From the NCBI RefSeq assembly GCF_050859505.1, contig NZ_CP193934.1, positions 3,286,001 through 3,350,000 on the forward strand: a stretch of DNA of 64,000 nucleotides. Reading direction: 5' to 3'. Made by a program: the position numbers and the translations under genes. Shown piece by piece: positions 7,813 to 16,093 of the stretch (the stretch's first letter is position 1; each line of letters begins with the position of its first letter). Below the pieces are notes generated by a model. It ran no database searches. It was not told where the DNA came from and saw only the letters and a program-made list of their open reading frames with translations. This DNA comes from Marinirhabdus sp050859505 (GTDB taxonomy: Bacteria; Bacteroidota; Bacteroidia; Flavobacteriales; Flavobacteriaceae).

Positions 7813-9816
7813 ATGAAATTCAAAATTAAATCAGAATTTAAACCTACTGGAGACCAGCCAGCCGCTATAGAAGCTTTGGTAGAAGGTATTGATGCAGGTG
7901 AAAAATATCAAACGCTTCTTGGGGTTACAGGTAGCGGAAAAACTTTTACAGTAGCCAACGTGGTAGAGCGCGTTCAAAAACCAACCTTGGTTTTGGCGCA
8001 TAACAAAACTCTGGCGGCTCAATTGTACACAGAATTTAAAAATATTTTCCCAAACAATGCGGTGGAATATTTTGTTTCGTATTACGATTATTACCAACCA
8101 GAAGCTTTTATCCCAAGTAGCGGAACCTATATCGAAAAAGATCTTTCCATAAATGAAGATATAGAGAAATTACGTTTGAGCACCACCTCTTCCCTCCTTT
8201 CGGGACGGCGTGATGTGTTGGTCGTGGCTTCAGTTTCTTGTTTGTATGGTATTGGAAACCCTGTAGAATTTCAGAAAAACGTCATCAGCATACACAAAGG
8301 ACAAATACTATCGCGTACAAAATTACTGCACCAATTAGTCCAAAGTTTGTATTCGCGTACCGAAGCAGAATTTCACAACGGAAGATTCCGTATAAAGGGA
8401 GACACTGTAGATGTGTTTCCAGGGCATGGGGATGATGCCTATCGAATACATTTTTTTGGAGATGAAATTGAAGATATTGAAGCTTTCAATCCACAAAACA
8501 ATGAGGTCATCGAAAAATATGATCGCCTCAATGTGTATCCTGCCAATATGTTTGTGACCTCTCCAGATGTATTGCAAGGCGCAATTCGAAATATTCAGGA
8601 CGATCTGGTAAAACAGGTAGCGTATTTCAAGGAAATAGGAAAGCATTTGGAAGCAAAACGCTTAGACGAGCGTACCAATTTCGATTTAGAAATGATTCGG
8701 GAATTGGGCTATTGTAGTGGTATTGAAAACTATTCACGCTATTTAGACAGGCGTTTACCAGGCACCAGACCCTTCTGCCTACTGGATTATTTTCCAGACG
8801 ATTATTTAATGTTAGTGGACGAGAGTCACGTATCTATTCCACAAGTAGGTGCTATGTATGGGGGTGACCGTTCCAGAAAAGAAAATTTGGTGGAATATGG
8901 TTTTAGATTGCCAGCTGCCATGGACAATAGACCCTTAAAGTTTGAAGAATTTGAAGCAGTTCAAAATCAGGTAATTTATGTTAGCGCTACCCCTGCAGAT
9001 TATGAGCTGGAAAAAAGTGGTGGTGTTTTTGTTGAACAAATTATTCGTCCAACAGGATTGCTGGATCCTCCTATTGAAGTGCGTCCAAGTTTAAATCAAA
9101 TAGACGATTTACTTGAAGAAATTCATCTAAGAATAGAAAAAGACGAGCGGATTTTAGTCACCACACTCACCAAGCGAATGGCCGAAGAGTTGACCAAATA
9201 TATGAGCCGGGTAAACATACGGTGTCGGTATATTCATAGTGACGTTGATACTTTGGAACGCGTAGAAATTATGCAGGATTTGCGCCTGGGTGTTTTCGAC
9301 GTTTTAGTAGGTGTAAACTTGCTCCGTGAAGGACTGGATTTACCGGAAGTTTCTTTGGTGGCTATTCTGGATGCCGATAAAGAAGGTTTTTTACGTAGCA
9401 ATCGTTCTCTGACTCAAACCGTAGGTAGAGCCGCACGTCACATAAACGGTAAAGCAATTATGTATGCAGACAAAATTACAAGGAGCATGAAATTGACTAT
9501 GGATGGCACTGATTATAGACGTGAAAAACAGATTGCCTATAATATTGAAAATAATATTACCCCCACCGCCATCAAGAAAAGTTTTGACAATGCCCTCACC
9601 AAAAAGAAAACAGACCGTTATATTTTAGAGACAGCTGAAAGTCTAGCTGCAGCAGAACCAGAGAATGACTATTTGACCAAACCACAAATAGAAAAGAAAA
9701 TTCGCGACACCCGTAAAGAAATGGAAAAATCGGCCAAAGAGCTTGATTTTATGATGGCTGCCAAATTGCGAGATAAGATAAAAACATTACAGGGAAAGCT
9801 TGAAAAAGTTCAATAA
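7813..9816 (+). CDS. uvrB: UvrABC system protein B
   Basis: DNA-damage recognition helicase of nucleotide excision repair; it works with UvrA and UvrC. The 667-residue protein is full length. Walker A GVTGSGKT is at residues 37-44, the beta-hairpin region is YYDYYQPEAFIP, DEAD-type motif LVDESHV follows, then helicase motifs with GVNLLREGLDLPEVSLVAI and QTVGRAARH. The C-terminal UVR motif (residues about 625-665, KEMEKSAKELDFMMAAKLRD) contacts UvrC. It stands alone, with a promoter element immediately upstream. No LexA-like box was recognised. Confidence 0.98.
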   Translation: MKFKIKSEFKPTGDQPAAIEALVEGIDAGEKYQTLLGVTGSGKTFTVANVVERVQKPTLVLAHNKTLAAQLYTEFKNIFPNNAVEYFVSYYDYYQPEAFIPSSGTYIEKDLSINEDIEKLRLSTTSSLLSGRRDVLVVASVSCLYGIGNPVEFQKNVISIHKGQILSRTKLLHQLVQSLYSRTEAEFHNGRFRIKGDTVDVFPGHGDDAYRIHFFGDEIEDIEAFNPQNNEVIEKYDRLNVYPANMFVTSPDVLQGAIRNIQDDLVKQVAYFKEIGKHLEAKRLDERTNFDLEMIRELGYCSGIENYSRYLDRRLPGTRPFCLLDYFPDDYLMLVDESHVSIPQVGAMYGGDRSRKENLVEYGFRLPAAMDNRPLKFEEFEAVQNQVIYVSATPADYELEKSGGVFVEQIIRPTGLLDPPIEVRPSLNQIDDLLEEIHLRIEKDERILVTTLTKRMAEELTKYMSRVNIRCRYIHSDVDTLERVEIMQDLRLGVFDVLVGVNLLREGLDLPEVSLVAILDADKEGFLRSNRSLTQTVGRAARHINGKAIMYADKITRSMKLTMDGTDYRREKQIAYNIENNITPTAIKKSFDNALTKKKTDRYILETAESLAAAEPENDYLTKPQIEKKIRDTRKEMEKSAKELDFMMAAKLRDKIKTLQGKLEKVQ

Positions 9817-9895
9817 TATAGGGGTCCTTAAAACAATGTGTCTCTTCTCTGTTTTCCCTGTTCTATATGCTGAAGTGAGGAATAAAATATTTAGT

Positions 9896-10510
9896 ATGCC
9901 CTTAACACGCTACCTTACGGCTATTTTGTATTTTTCGGGCTGTATGATAGCGACTTCCCAGAGTAACCAATCTAATAAAATTTTTCCTAAAAGTATTGAA
10001 GACGAAGCACTCGTCGCATTATCTTTTTACCCAGAACTCAAGGACACTGCTATAGAATTTAAATTTAAAGATAATATCAAAAAATCTACGATGCAGGCAC
10101 AGCCTACGTTTGTAAGTATTTTTAGGTCTAAGGAAGATAGGGAATATATTATTTTAATAAGCAGGAAAATTCAGATTGAAGACGAGAGCTTTACGATGAA
10201 AGATATCCCGAGTGATGTTCTAGTTGGTTGGTTAGGCCACGAATTGGGCCATGTGATGGACTATCGTGATAGAACAGGCTTAGGAATGATTCTCTTCGGA
10301 ATAAAATACCTCTTTAGCGGAACACACATAAAAGAAGTTGAACGTGCCGCAGATACCTTTGCCATCGATCACGGAATGGGAGAATATATTTTAAAAACAA
10401 AGAATTTTATTTTAGACAACGCTAATTTTTCAGAAAGATACAAAGCAAAACTCCGCAAACTCTACATGTCTCCCGAAGAAGTGATGCATTTAATTGAAAA
10501 GAAACAATAG
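9896..10510 (+). CDS. M48-like zinc metallopeptidase, membrane-anchored or secreted
   Basis: A 204-residue protein with an N-terminal hydrophobic stretch (LTAILYFSGCMIA) and a gluzincin active site: HELGH at residues 115-119 inside WLGHELGHVMD and a second motif E149-R-A-A-D153, the ExxxD spacing of M48-type peptidases. A further hydrophobic patch follows the first motif (GMILFGIKYLF). The reading frame is open back to 9800, but the ATG at 9896 directly precedes the signal-like segment and avoids overlap with uvrB, so it is preferred; an ATG at 9836 is possible. The substrate is unknown. It is much shorter than HtpX or BepA and lacks TPRs. Confidence 0.7.
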   Translation: MPLTRYLTAILYFSGCMIATSQSNQSNKIFPKSIEDEALVALSFYPELKDTAIEFKFKDNIKKSTMQAQPTFVSIFRSKEDREYIILISRKIQIEDESFTMKDIPSDVLVGWLGHELGHVMDYRDRTGLGMILFGIKYLFSGTHIKEVERAADTFAIDHGMGEYILKTKNFILDNANFSERYKAKLRKLYMSPEEVMHLIEKKQ

Positions 10511-10512
10511 TC

Positions 10513-12048
10513 CTACTTCTTACTACCTACTCCCTTTTTCACAAACGCCTCCCAGTCTGCAAATTTTTTCTCGTCCATGACACGCGCCATTTTTACTTGG
10601 CCGCCTTTCTTTTTACTGGCTCCACTCCATTCGTGAAAAACTTCTGGAGAAACCGTAGTGACTTTTACGCCTTTTAAAGCTTTACTTCTAGCCACGCTAT
10701 AATTTTTGTTTGCCTTTTTTAATGCAGCGTCCAAAGCTTCGGAAAGTTTAACTTCATCAACTTTCGAGTCTGTTCCTAAGTACCAATGGTGATGAAATTC
10801 GTCATTTATTTTTACAGCGGCTAAAGTAAATTCAGGAATTTTAATATCGAACTCTTCTTCTAGTTCGCGAAGCGCCGTATCCATTTTGTTTACCGAAAGT
10901 TGAGACCCTACTACGTTTAAAAAGAATTTTGTTCTACCAGTGATTTTAATTTCAGCTCGTTCCACGTCAGTAAATGCAATAGTATCTCCAATTAAATAGC
11001 GCCAAGCCCCGGATACTGTCGAAATAATAAGCACATAATCCTGGTTTGTTTCAACTTCGGCTAAAGTAAGTGCCGGAGCATCTTGTGAGAGAGAACCATC
11101 TTCTTCTATATATTCTGGTTTAAAAGGGACAAACTCAAAATAAATGCCGTTGTCTGTCACCAATTTCATGGACGTAGTTTCAGGACGTTGCTGGAATGCA
11201 ATAAAACCTTCAGAAGCTAAATAGGTATCGATTACCGTCACATCTTTTGCACACAAAGCACGAAAACTTTTTTCATAAGGCTGAAAGGCAACGCCCCCAC
11301 TCGTAAATACTTGTAGATTGGGCCATACATCGTGAATAGTTTCGGCATTATGGTATGCAATTACTTCTTTCATCATTAGTTCCATCCACGAAGGAATTCC
11401 GCTTAAGGCTCCTATATCCCATTCTTTTGCTCTTCTGGCAATTGTAGCAACACGCGTATCCCAATCATCAATTTTTGAAATATCTTCCCCTGGTTTGTAA
11501 TACCCGCGAAACCAAAACGGAATGTTACTAGCCGAAATCCCACTAATTTCACCTTCTAAAAATTCATCACGTTTTGCAAGATCCGTAGAGCTGCCTAACA
11601 TCATAATTTCTTTTTCAAAAAAATCGGTGGGCATTTCAAAATTAGAGAGCGCTCCTACTTGTTTAATTCCTGCAGTTCGAATGGCATCTATCATGGCATC
11701 GGTAACGGGAATTCGCTTGCTGCTTTTACCTGTAGTTCCGCTACTTAAAGCAAAATAGCTAGGTTTTCCAGGCCAAGTAACATCTTCCAATCCTTTGATA
11801 GTTTGATCCCACCAATCGGCTTTCATTTGGTGGTAATCGAAATAAGGTACGGAGGCAGCAAAATATTCTTGCACATTGGGAGCTTCCATAATTTTTGAGA
11901 AACCATAATACTTACCAAAGGCAGTATTTTTTGCTGTATCCAGCATTTCTTCTAAAACTTTTTCCTGATCCTCGACAGGAGAGGTCTCTGAAACTAAACT
12001 CCCGCGTAAGTCAATTGCTCCTTTGATAATAGAACCTAAAATTGCCAT
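10513..12048 (-). CDS. GH3 family acyl-adenylating protein
   Basis: A 511-residue member of the GH3 family, best known in plants where it conjugates amino acids to jasmonate or auxin through an acyl-adenylate. Visible ANL-type motifs are the phosphate loop FALSSGTTGKSSKRIP (about residues 97-112), the A5-like YLASEGFIAF, and a late motif RYLIGDTIAFTDV with GRTKFFLNVVGSQLS. Bacterial GH3 proteins are common in Bacteroidota, but their acceptor and acyl substrates are unknown. It converges on the metallopeptidase gene with 2 bp between stops and shares a short divergent region with rluF. Confidence 0.88.
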   Translation of the reverse strand: MAILGSIIKGAIDLRGSLVSETSPVEDQEKVLEEMLDTAKNTAFGKYYGFSKIMEAPNVQEYFAASVPYFDYHQMKADWWDQTIKGLEDVTWPGKPSYFALSSGTTGKSSKRIPVTDAMIDAIRTAGIKQVGALSNFEMPTDFFEKEIMMLGSSTDLAKRDEFLEGEISGISASNIPFWFRGYYKPGEDISKIDDWDTRVATIARRAKEWDIGALSGIPSWMELMMKEVIAYHNAETIHDVWPNLQVFTSGGVAFQPYEKSFRALCAKDVTVIDTYLASEGFIAFQQRPETTSMKLVTDNGIYFEFVPFKPEYIEEDGSLSQDAPALTLAEVETNQDYVLIISTVSGAWRYLIGDTIAFTDVERAEIKITGRTKFFLNVVGSQLSVNKMDTALRELEEEFDIKIPEFTLAAVKINDEFHHHWYLGTDSKVDEVKLSEALDAALKKANKNYSVARSKALKGVKVTTVSPEVFHEWSGASKKKGGQVKMARVMDEKKFADWEAFVKKGVGSKK

Positions 12049-12135
12049 AATTTTTTTGTTAGGATTTAAAATTACAATTTTTGAAATGTAATAAGAACAG
12101 CTTTAAATCAAGTTTAACGGTTCGCACTAAAACTG

Positions 12136-12143
12136 TACTTTTG
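12136..12143 (+). promoter_or_regulatory. -7 element (TACTTTTG) for rluF, 4 nt from the start codon
   Basis: Exact TAnnTTTG match separated from the rluF ATG by only 4 nt, so the transcript would be leaderless or nearly so. Confidence 0.55.
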
Positions 12144-12147
12144 TAGT

Positions 12148-12954
12148 ATGAGCCATCACCCAGATTCTACCCGATTAAATAAAGCCATTAGCGATAGTGG
12201 CTATTGTTCCCGCAGACAAGCAGACACCCTTATTGAGCAAGGTCGCGTTACCTTAAATGGCGCATCAGTGTCATTGGGAGATCGAGCCATGCCCAACGAT
12301 GAAATTAAAGTTGATGGAAAGTTACTAACCGAAAACACAAATCTTGTCTACATTGCGCTTAACAAGCCTGTGGGCATTACCTGTACTACAGACCAACGTG
12401 TAGAAGGCAATGTGGTGGATTTTATAGGTCATAAAGAGCGGATTTTTCATGTGGGACGTCTTGATAAACCAAGCGAAGGCCTACTGTTAATGACGAACGA
12501 TGGTGATATAGTAAATAAGATTTTACGTGCTGGCAACAAACACGAAAAAGAATACATCGTAAAAGTAGACCGCCCCATTACCAAAGATTTTATTCTGAAA
12601 ATGAGTAATGGTGTTCCTTTAGCCGAATTGGAAACCACCACCAAACCATGTGAGGTAGCACAATTAAGCCGATTTGTTTTCAGAATTATACTAATACAAG
12701 GGTTAAACAGGCAAATTCGACGTATGTGTGAATATTTTGGACACGAAGTCTTAGAATTGAAGCGAACCCGAATTATGAATATTGATTTGGGCGATCTACC
12801 GTTAGGAGAATGGCGTGATTTAACCGAAACAGAATTAAAAGATTTGCAAGCTTCTGTATCGGCATCTGATAACAGTTCTTATGTAGAGAAAGTTGAAAAA
12901 AGAGCAACCACTGGAAAGCGTAGAAGAGGTAGAAATAACAACGAAGTAAAGTAG
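12148..12954 (+). CDS. rluF: 23S rRNA pseudouridine synthase, RluF type
   Basis: Isomerises uridine to pseudouridine in large-subunit rRNA (position 2604 for E. coli RluF). The 268-residue protein has an N-terminal S4 RNA-binding domain (about residues 8-55, SRRQADTLIEQGRVTLNG) and a RsuA/RluB/E/F catalytic domain with the catalytic Asp at D106 in GRLDKPSEGLLLMTNDGD, then LNRQIRRMCEYFGHEVLELKR. A basic C-terminal tail (KRRRGRNN) probably binds rRNA. The catalytic-domain sequence is closest to RluF by my recognition; RluB is the alternative. Confidence 0.87.
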   Translation: MSHHPDSTRLNKAISDSGYCSRRQADTLIEQGRVTLNGASVSLGDRAMPNDEIKVDGKLLTENTNLVYIALNKPVGITCTTDQRVEGNVVDFIGHKERIFHVGRLDKPSEGLLLMTNDGDIVNKILRAGNKHEKEYIVKVDRPITKDFILKMSNGVPLAELETTTKPCEVAQLSRFVFRIILIQGLNRQIRRMCEYFGHEVLELKRTRIMNIDLGDLPLGEWRDLTETELKDLQASVSASDNSSYVEKVEKRATTGKRRRGRNNNEVK

Positions 12955-12970
12955 ATTAATTTACTCCAAA

Positions 12971-13010
12971 AAAAGAGCCACACACCGATTGAGTAGCGTG
13001 TGGCATTTTC
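12971..13010. terminator. Bidirectional terminator between rluF and the Hsp20 gene
   Basis: Inverted repeat GCCACAC (12977-12983) / GTGTGGC (12998-13004), with an A-run to the left (T-run on the minus strand) and TTTTC to the right. It sits between two convergent genes and suits both. Confidence 0.75.
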
Positions 13011-13036
13011 AACTAACTAACCAAATTAAATTTCAA

Positions 13037-13462
13037 TTATGAAATCTCAACCATTTTTTTCACTGCTTTCTCTTCAATCTTTTTAGGAAGAGAGATTGCA
13101 AGGATGCCATCTTTGTGAGTAGCATTAATGTTTTCAGTATCAATTATTTGAGGCAAGGTAAACTTTCTTTCAAAGTTTTTAAAATCGAAATCCTTCCGCA
13201 AATATTTTGTAGTGTCCTCGGTAAGAATTTCGTCGGAGATTTTTGAAGAAACTTTTAAAATATTTTCTTCAACTTCGATCGTAACGTCATTTTTTGAAAT
13301 ACCGGGGATAACTATTTCAACTACAAAAATCGTATTTTTTTCCGAAATATTAACTGCGGGAATGCTAAATTTTTCACAATTAGCAATGTCAAGTCTGTTT
13401 TCGATAAATAGTTCATCAAATATTGATGAGAGTACTGGATTATTTTTTTTAATTAAATTCAT
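13037..13462 (-). CDS. Small heat-shock protein, Hsp20/alpha-crystallin family
   Basis: ATP-independent holdase that binds unfolding proteins. The 141-residue product has the alpha-crystallin domain from about residue 35 to the end, with FVVEIVIPGISKNDVTIE, YLRKDFDFKNFERKFTLP and the usual late strand GILAISLPK. The frame is open 15 codons further upstream, but MNLIKKNNPVLSS matches the usual start of this family in Bacteroidota. A -7 element lies 61 bp upstream. No CIRCE or sigma-32-like box was recognised. Confidence 0.92.
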   Translation of the reverse strand: MNLIKKNNPVLSSIFDELFIENRLDIANCEKFSIPAVNISEKNTIFVVEIVIPGISKNDVTIEVEENILKVSSKISDEILTEDTTKYLRKDFDFKNFERKFTLPQIIDTENINATHKDGILAISLPKKIEEKAVKKMVEIS

Positions 13463-13523
13463 AATATTATATTTTATGTGACTATATGTTTTGTTCTCTC
13501 TAGACAACAGTCAAAAAAAGTTC

Positions 13524-13531
13524 CAAATATA
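13524..13531 (-). promoter_or_regulatory. -7 element (TATATTTG) for the Hsp20 gene
   Basis: The minus strand reads TATATTTG, an exact TAnnTTTG match, 61 bp upstream of the preferred Hsp20 start. It leaves a 5' leader of roughly 55 nt. Confidence 0.5.
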
Positions 13532-13670
13532 AAAAACTGCCTTTTTGACACTAATTACGCATTTATTAGTGACATTCTGTCGACTATTTTAAGTTTTGAG
13601 CTTTCATTTAATTCAATTTTAAGAAGAAATCTGTCATATATATGTAACTTCGTTTACACATAATTGCTTT

Positions 13671-14966
13671 ATGAAAAAACTTTATATCAGGCTCAAGACC
13701 TTTTTTAATACCATACAGGGGAAAATTGCATTTTACCCTACTTTATTAGCTGTTTTAGGTTTTAATCTGGCTTTTGTCATGGCCTGGCTGGAAGAAAAGG
13801 GGGTGTCCAAATTTTTACTTGATAAGGCTCCGCAACTTATGTTAGAGGATGGCGATACGGTACTAACCATTATGAGTGCTTGTATTGCCGGTATTATATC
13901 TATTATGGTATTTAGCTTTTCTACGGTGATGCTGTTATTAAGCCAGGCATCCAGTAACTTTTCACCACGACTTTTACCAGGATTGATTAGCGATAAAAAA
14001 AACCAATTAATTTTAGGAACCTACCTCGCTACTATTATTTATTTAATGTTCATTCTTTTTTCTATTGAACCAGACGATGAAAAATACACACTTCCTGGCC
14101 TTTCAATTTTATTAGGGATTGTATTTACAATTCTTTGCTTAGCTTCTTTTATTTATTTTATTCATAACATGTCCCAGAGTATTCAAATAAATAATATTTT
14201 GGACAATATTTTTTATAAGTCGAAAGAAAGGCTAGAACTCATTACTACTAAAGAGGAAGAAAATGATTCAGACCTACTGAACTCCTTCCCTGCTACCAAA
14301 AACTGGCACAGTTATAACGTTACTAAAGGAGGCTATTTTCAGAATATTTCGCTTAAAAATATTACTGAATTTTGTGAAGTGAACGACACAAGAATCTACC
14401 TCGCTATTCCTAAAGGTTTTTTTGTTTTACAACACGCTCCATTTATTAAATCTGAAAAGAAGCTTACAGAAGAGCAGTTAAAAAAGATTCTAGACAACAT
14501 AAATTTTGCCCGAGGTGAATTTGTAGAAGATAACTACATACTAGCCTTTAAACAAATTACCGAAATAGCCGTAAAAGCCATGTCTCCAGGCATAAATGAT
14601 CCAGGAACTGCTATAAATGCGATAGACTACTTAACTGAACTCTTTGCATTACGCATGCGAAAAAACGATAATGGAATTTTATTGAGAAATAATAAAGCGT
14701 GGTTAAAAATAGCCATCGTAACTTTTGAGGAATTGTTATATACGTGTATGGCCTCTTTACGAACCTACTGCAAACACGATCCTGTACTCGTTGAAAAACT
14801 GGTTTGGATGCTACAATACCTTGCTGTTCAAAAGGTTTACAAAAACGAAAATTATAAAGAGAACATCGCAAACGAAATACAACTACTCCTTAAAGATGCA
14901 AAGTCTTCGTTAGCCAATAAACAAGACTGGAAAAAAGTAAAAAAAATGAGCGCAGTTGACTCATAA
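13671..14966 (+). CDS. DUF2254 family membrane protein
   Basis: A 431-residue predicted inner-membrane protein. Four hydrophobic helices are visible in the first half (about residues 20-40, 65-95, 113-135 and 145-168), including the family-typical SIMVFSFSTVMLLLSQASSNFSPR. The second half is soluble and contains the conserved AVKAMSPGINDPGTAINAIDYL motif (about residues 303-325). The molecular function of DUF2254 is not established. Its last 6 bp overlap the end of the convergent GNAT gene. Confidence 0.88.
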   Translation: MKKLYIRLKTFFNTIQGKIAFYPTLLAVLGFNLAFVMAWLEEKGVSKFLLDKAPQLMLEDGDTVLTIMSACIAGIISIMVFSFSTVMLLLSQASSNFSPRLLPGLISDKKNQLILGTYLATIIYLMFILFSIEPDDEKYTLPGLSILLGIVFTILCLASFIYFIHNMSQSIQINNILDNIFYKSKERLELITTKEEENDSDLLNSFPATKNWHSYNVTKGGYFQNISLKNITEFCEVNDTRIYLAIPKGFFVLQHAPFIKSEKKLTEEQLKKILDNINFARGEFVEDNYILAFKQITEIAVKAMSPGINDPGTAINAIDYLTELFALRMRKNDNGILLRNNKAWLKIAIVTFEELLYTCMASLRTYCKHDPVLVEKLVWMLQYLAVQKVYKNENYKENIANEIQLLLKDAKSSLANKQDWKKVKKMSAVDS

Positions 14967-15428
14967 TTGCCTCCAATATATTTTTACGGCAGACAAGACT
15001 TCCAATTCCAATCGAATTTCGGGTATACGTTCAAATCCATTTTTAAGATAAAAAGCCAATGGCGATTTATAAACCTCGCCGTTTCTTTTCTTCCCTTCGT
15101 TTCTGTCGATTACCCAGCCGTTTAATTCATGTTCCTTCTCTTTTGCTTCAGTAAGTAGTCGCGTTCCATAGCCTTTCCCGTGTAACGTTGAATCTATAAT
15201 AATAGCAAACCACTTTTCCTCCTCACGAATAAAATCAAAATACCAGCCTTTTAAATTTCCATCGGCATCCACAAGTAACCTATGTGATGGTTCTGTGAGA
15301 TTTTTTAAATAGGTTTCAAAAGTCGCTAAAGACGTAAAATTCAACTTTTCAGGATACTCATTATTCCACAAAGTAAGAATTTGAGATTTCCAGTTTTTAG
15401 TTAACTTTTCGGTTTTAATAATATCCAT
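14961..15428 (-). CDS. GNAT family N-acetyltransferase
   Basis: A 155-residue acetyltransferase-like protein. The acetyl-CoA-binding motif A is recognisable in WFAIIIDSTLHGKGYGTRLLTEAKEKE (Q/RxxGxG/A as HGKGYG, about residues 82-110), followed by the beta5-alpha4 region LAFYLKNGFERIPE. The substrate cannot be inferred. It lies 16 bp downstream of the TerB-like gene on the same strand, so the two are probably co-transcribed. Confidence 0.82.
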   Translation of the reverse strand: MDIIKTEKLTKNWKSQILTLWNNEYPEKLNFTSLATFETYLKNLTEPSHRLLVDADGNLKGWYFDFIREEEKWFAIIIDSTLHGKGYGTRLLTEAKEKEHELNGWVIDRNEGKKRNGEVYKSPLAFYLKNGFERIPEIRLELEVLSAVKIYWRQL

Positions 15429-15444
15429 TACACTATATATAGTA

Positions 15445-15861
15445 CTAATTATAATACATATTAAAAATCTGCAACAGTTTCTCTGGAGGAATAATCTTAT
15501 GTTCGTAGCGTTCCATTGCTATTAAAATCTGATTAATTGCGCCTGGACGGATTCCTAATTCCAACCCAAAACCACGTAGAAAAGCTATTTCTTTCTCGTG
15601 GGTTTCTCCGTCTACATTCATCAACAATACCATTTTATGGAAATGCGTGATGCGCTCTAATTCGGTAAACGATTTTTTAGTAGGTAACGGGTCGTGATAC
15701 AACTCCCTAACTTCTTTTTCTGAAATGCCCATGCGTTCGGCAAGACGATGGATAAAATCATATTCGCCTTGAGTAATCTTATCATCAGCTTTTGCCATAA
15801 GGATAAGATCACTTAACAGCGATTTCTGATCTTGAAGGGTTGGTTTGTGTGGATTGCTCAT
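15445..15861 (-). CDS. TerB-like (tellurite-resistance fold) protein
   Basis: A 138-residue all-helical protein with the TerB-type core: LLSDLILMAKADDKITQGEYDFI (residues 15-37) is the family's characteristic first repeat with the acidic ADDKI loop, and MNVDGETHEKEIAFLRGFGLELG is the second. Stand-alone TerB-like proteins of this size are common in Flavobacteriia and are not evidence of tellurite resistance, since no other ter genes are near. It heads a two-gene unit with the downstream acetyltransferase and has one of the clearest promoters in the window. Confidence 0.8.
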   Translation of the reverse strand: MSNPHKPTLQDQKSLLSDLILMAKADDKITQGEYDFIHRLAERMGISEKEVRELYHDPLPTKKSFTELERITHFHKMVLLMNVDGETHEKEIAFLRGFGLELGIRPGAINQILIAMERYEHKIIPPEKLLQIFNMYYN

Positions 15862-15893
15862 CGTGAAGTAGCTTAAACTTTTTCTTTTACCTA

Positions 15894-15925
15894 CAAATTT
15901 AGCATTTTACACCCTAATCTTGCAA
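15894..15925 (-). promoter_or_regulatory. Bacteroidota promoter (TTG - 21 nt - TAAATTTG) for the TerB-like gene
   Basis: On the minus strand a TTG (15923-15925) is followed after 21 nt by TAAATTTG (15894-15901), matching both -33 and -7 consensus elements. The start codon is 32 nt further. Confidence 0.7.
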
Positions 15926-16026
15926 TTTTTGAATTCCGTAGTACAACTATGCAATTAAAAAATCACTTCATTAGGTTGCAAAAGCCAAAATTTTCGGTGC
16001 CAAACAAAAAGATTAAGACACTTCAT

Positions 16027-16072
16027 TCAAAAATAAAAAATCCCTTTCAATTTTTACAAACTGAAAGGGATT
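16027..16072 (-). terminator. Intrinsic terminator after sucC
   Basis: Perfect 11-bp stem AATCCCTTTCA (16039-16049) / TGAAAGGGATT (16062-16072) with a 12-nt loop. The minus strand continues into TTTTTATTTTTG. It lies 22 bp after the sucC stop. Confidence 0.85.
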
Positions 16073-16093
16073 CTTATAAATGTATTTAAAATA

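Noticed and set aside
15445..15861. Tellurite-resistance operon
   Set aside because: Only an isolated TerB-like protein is present; TerA, C, D, E and Z are absent.
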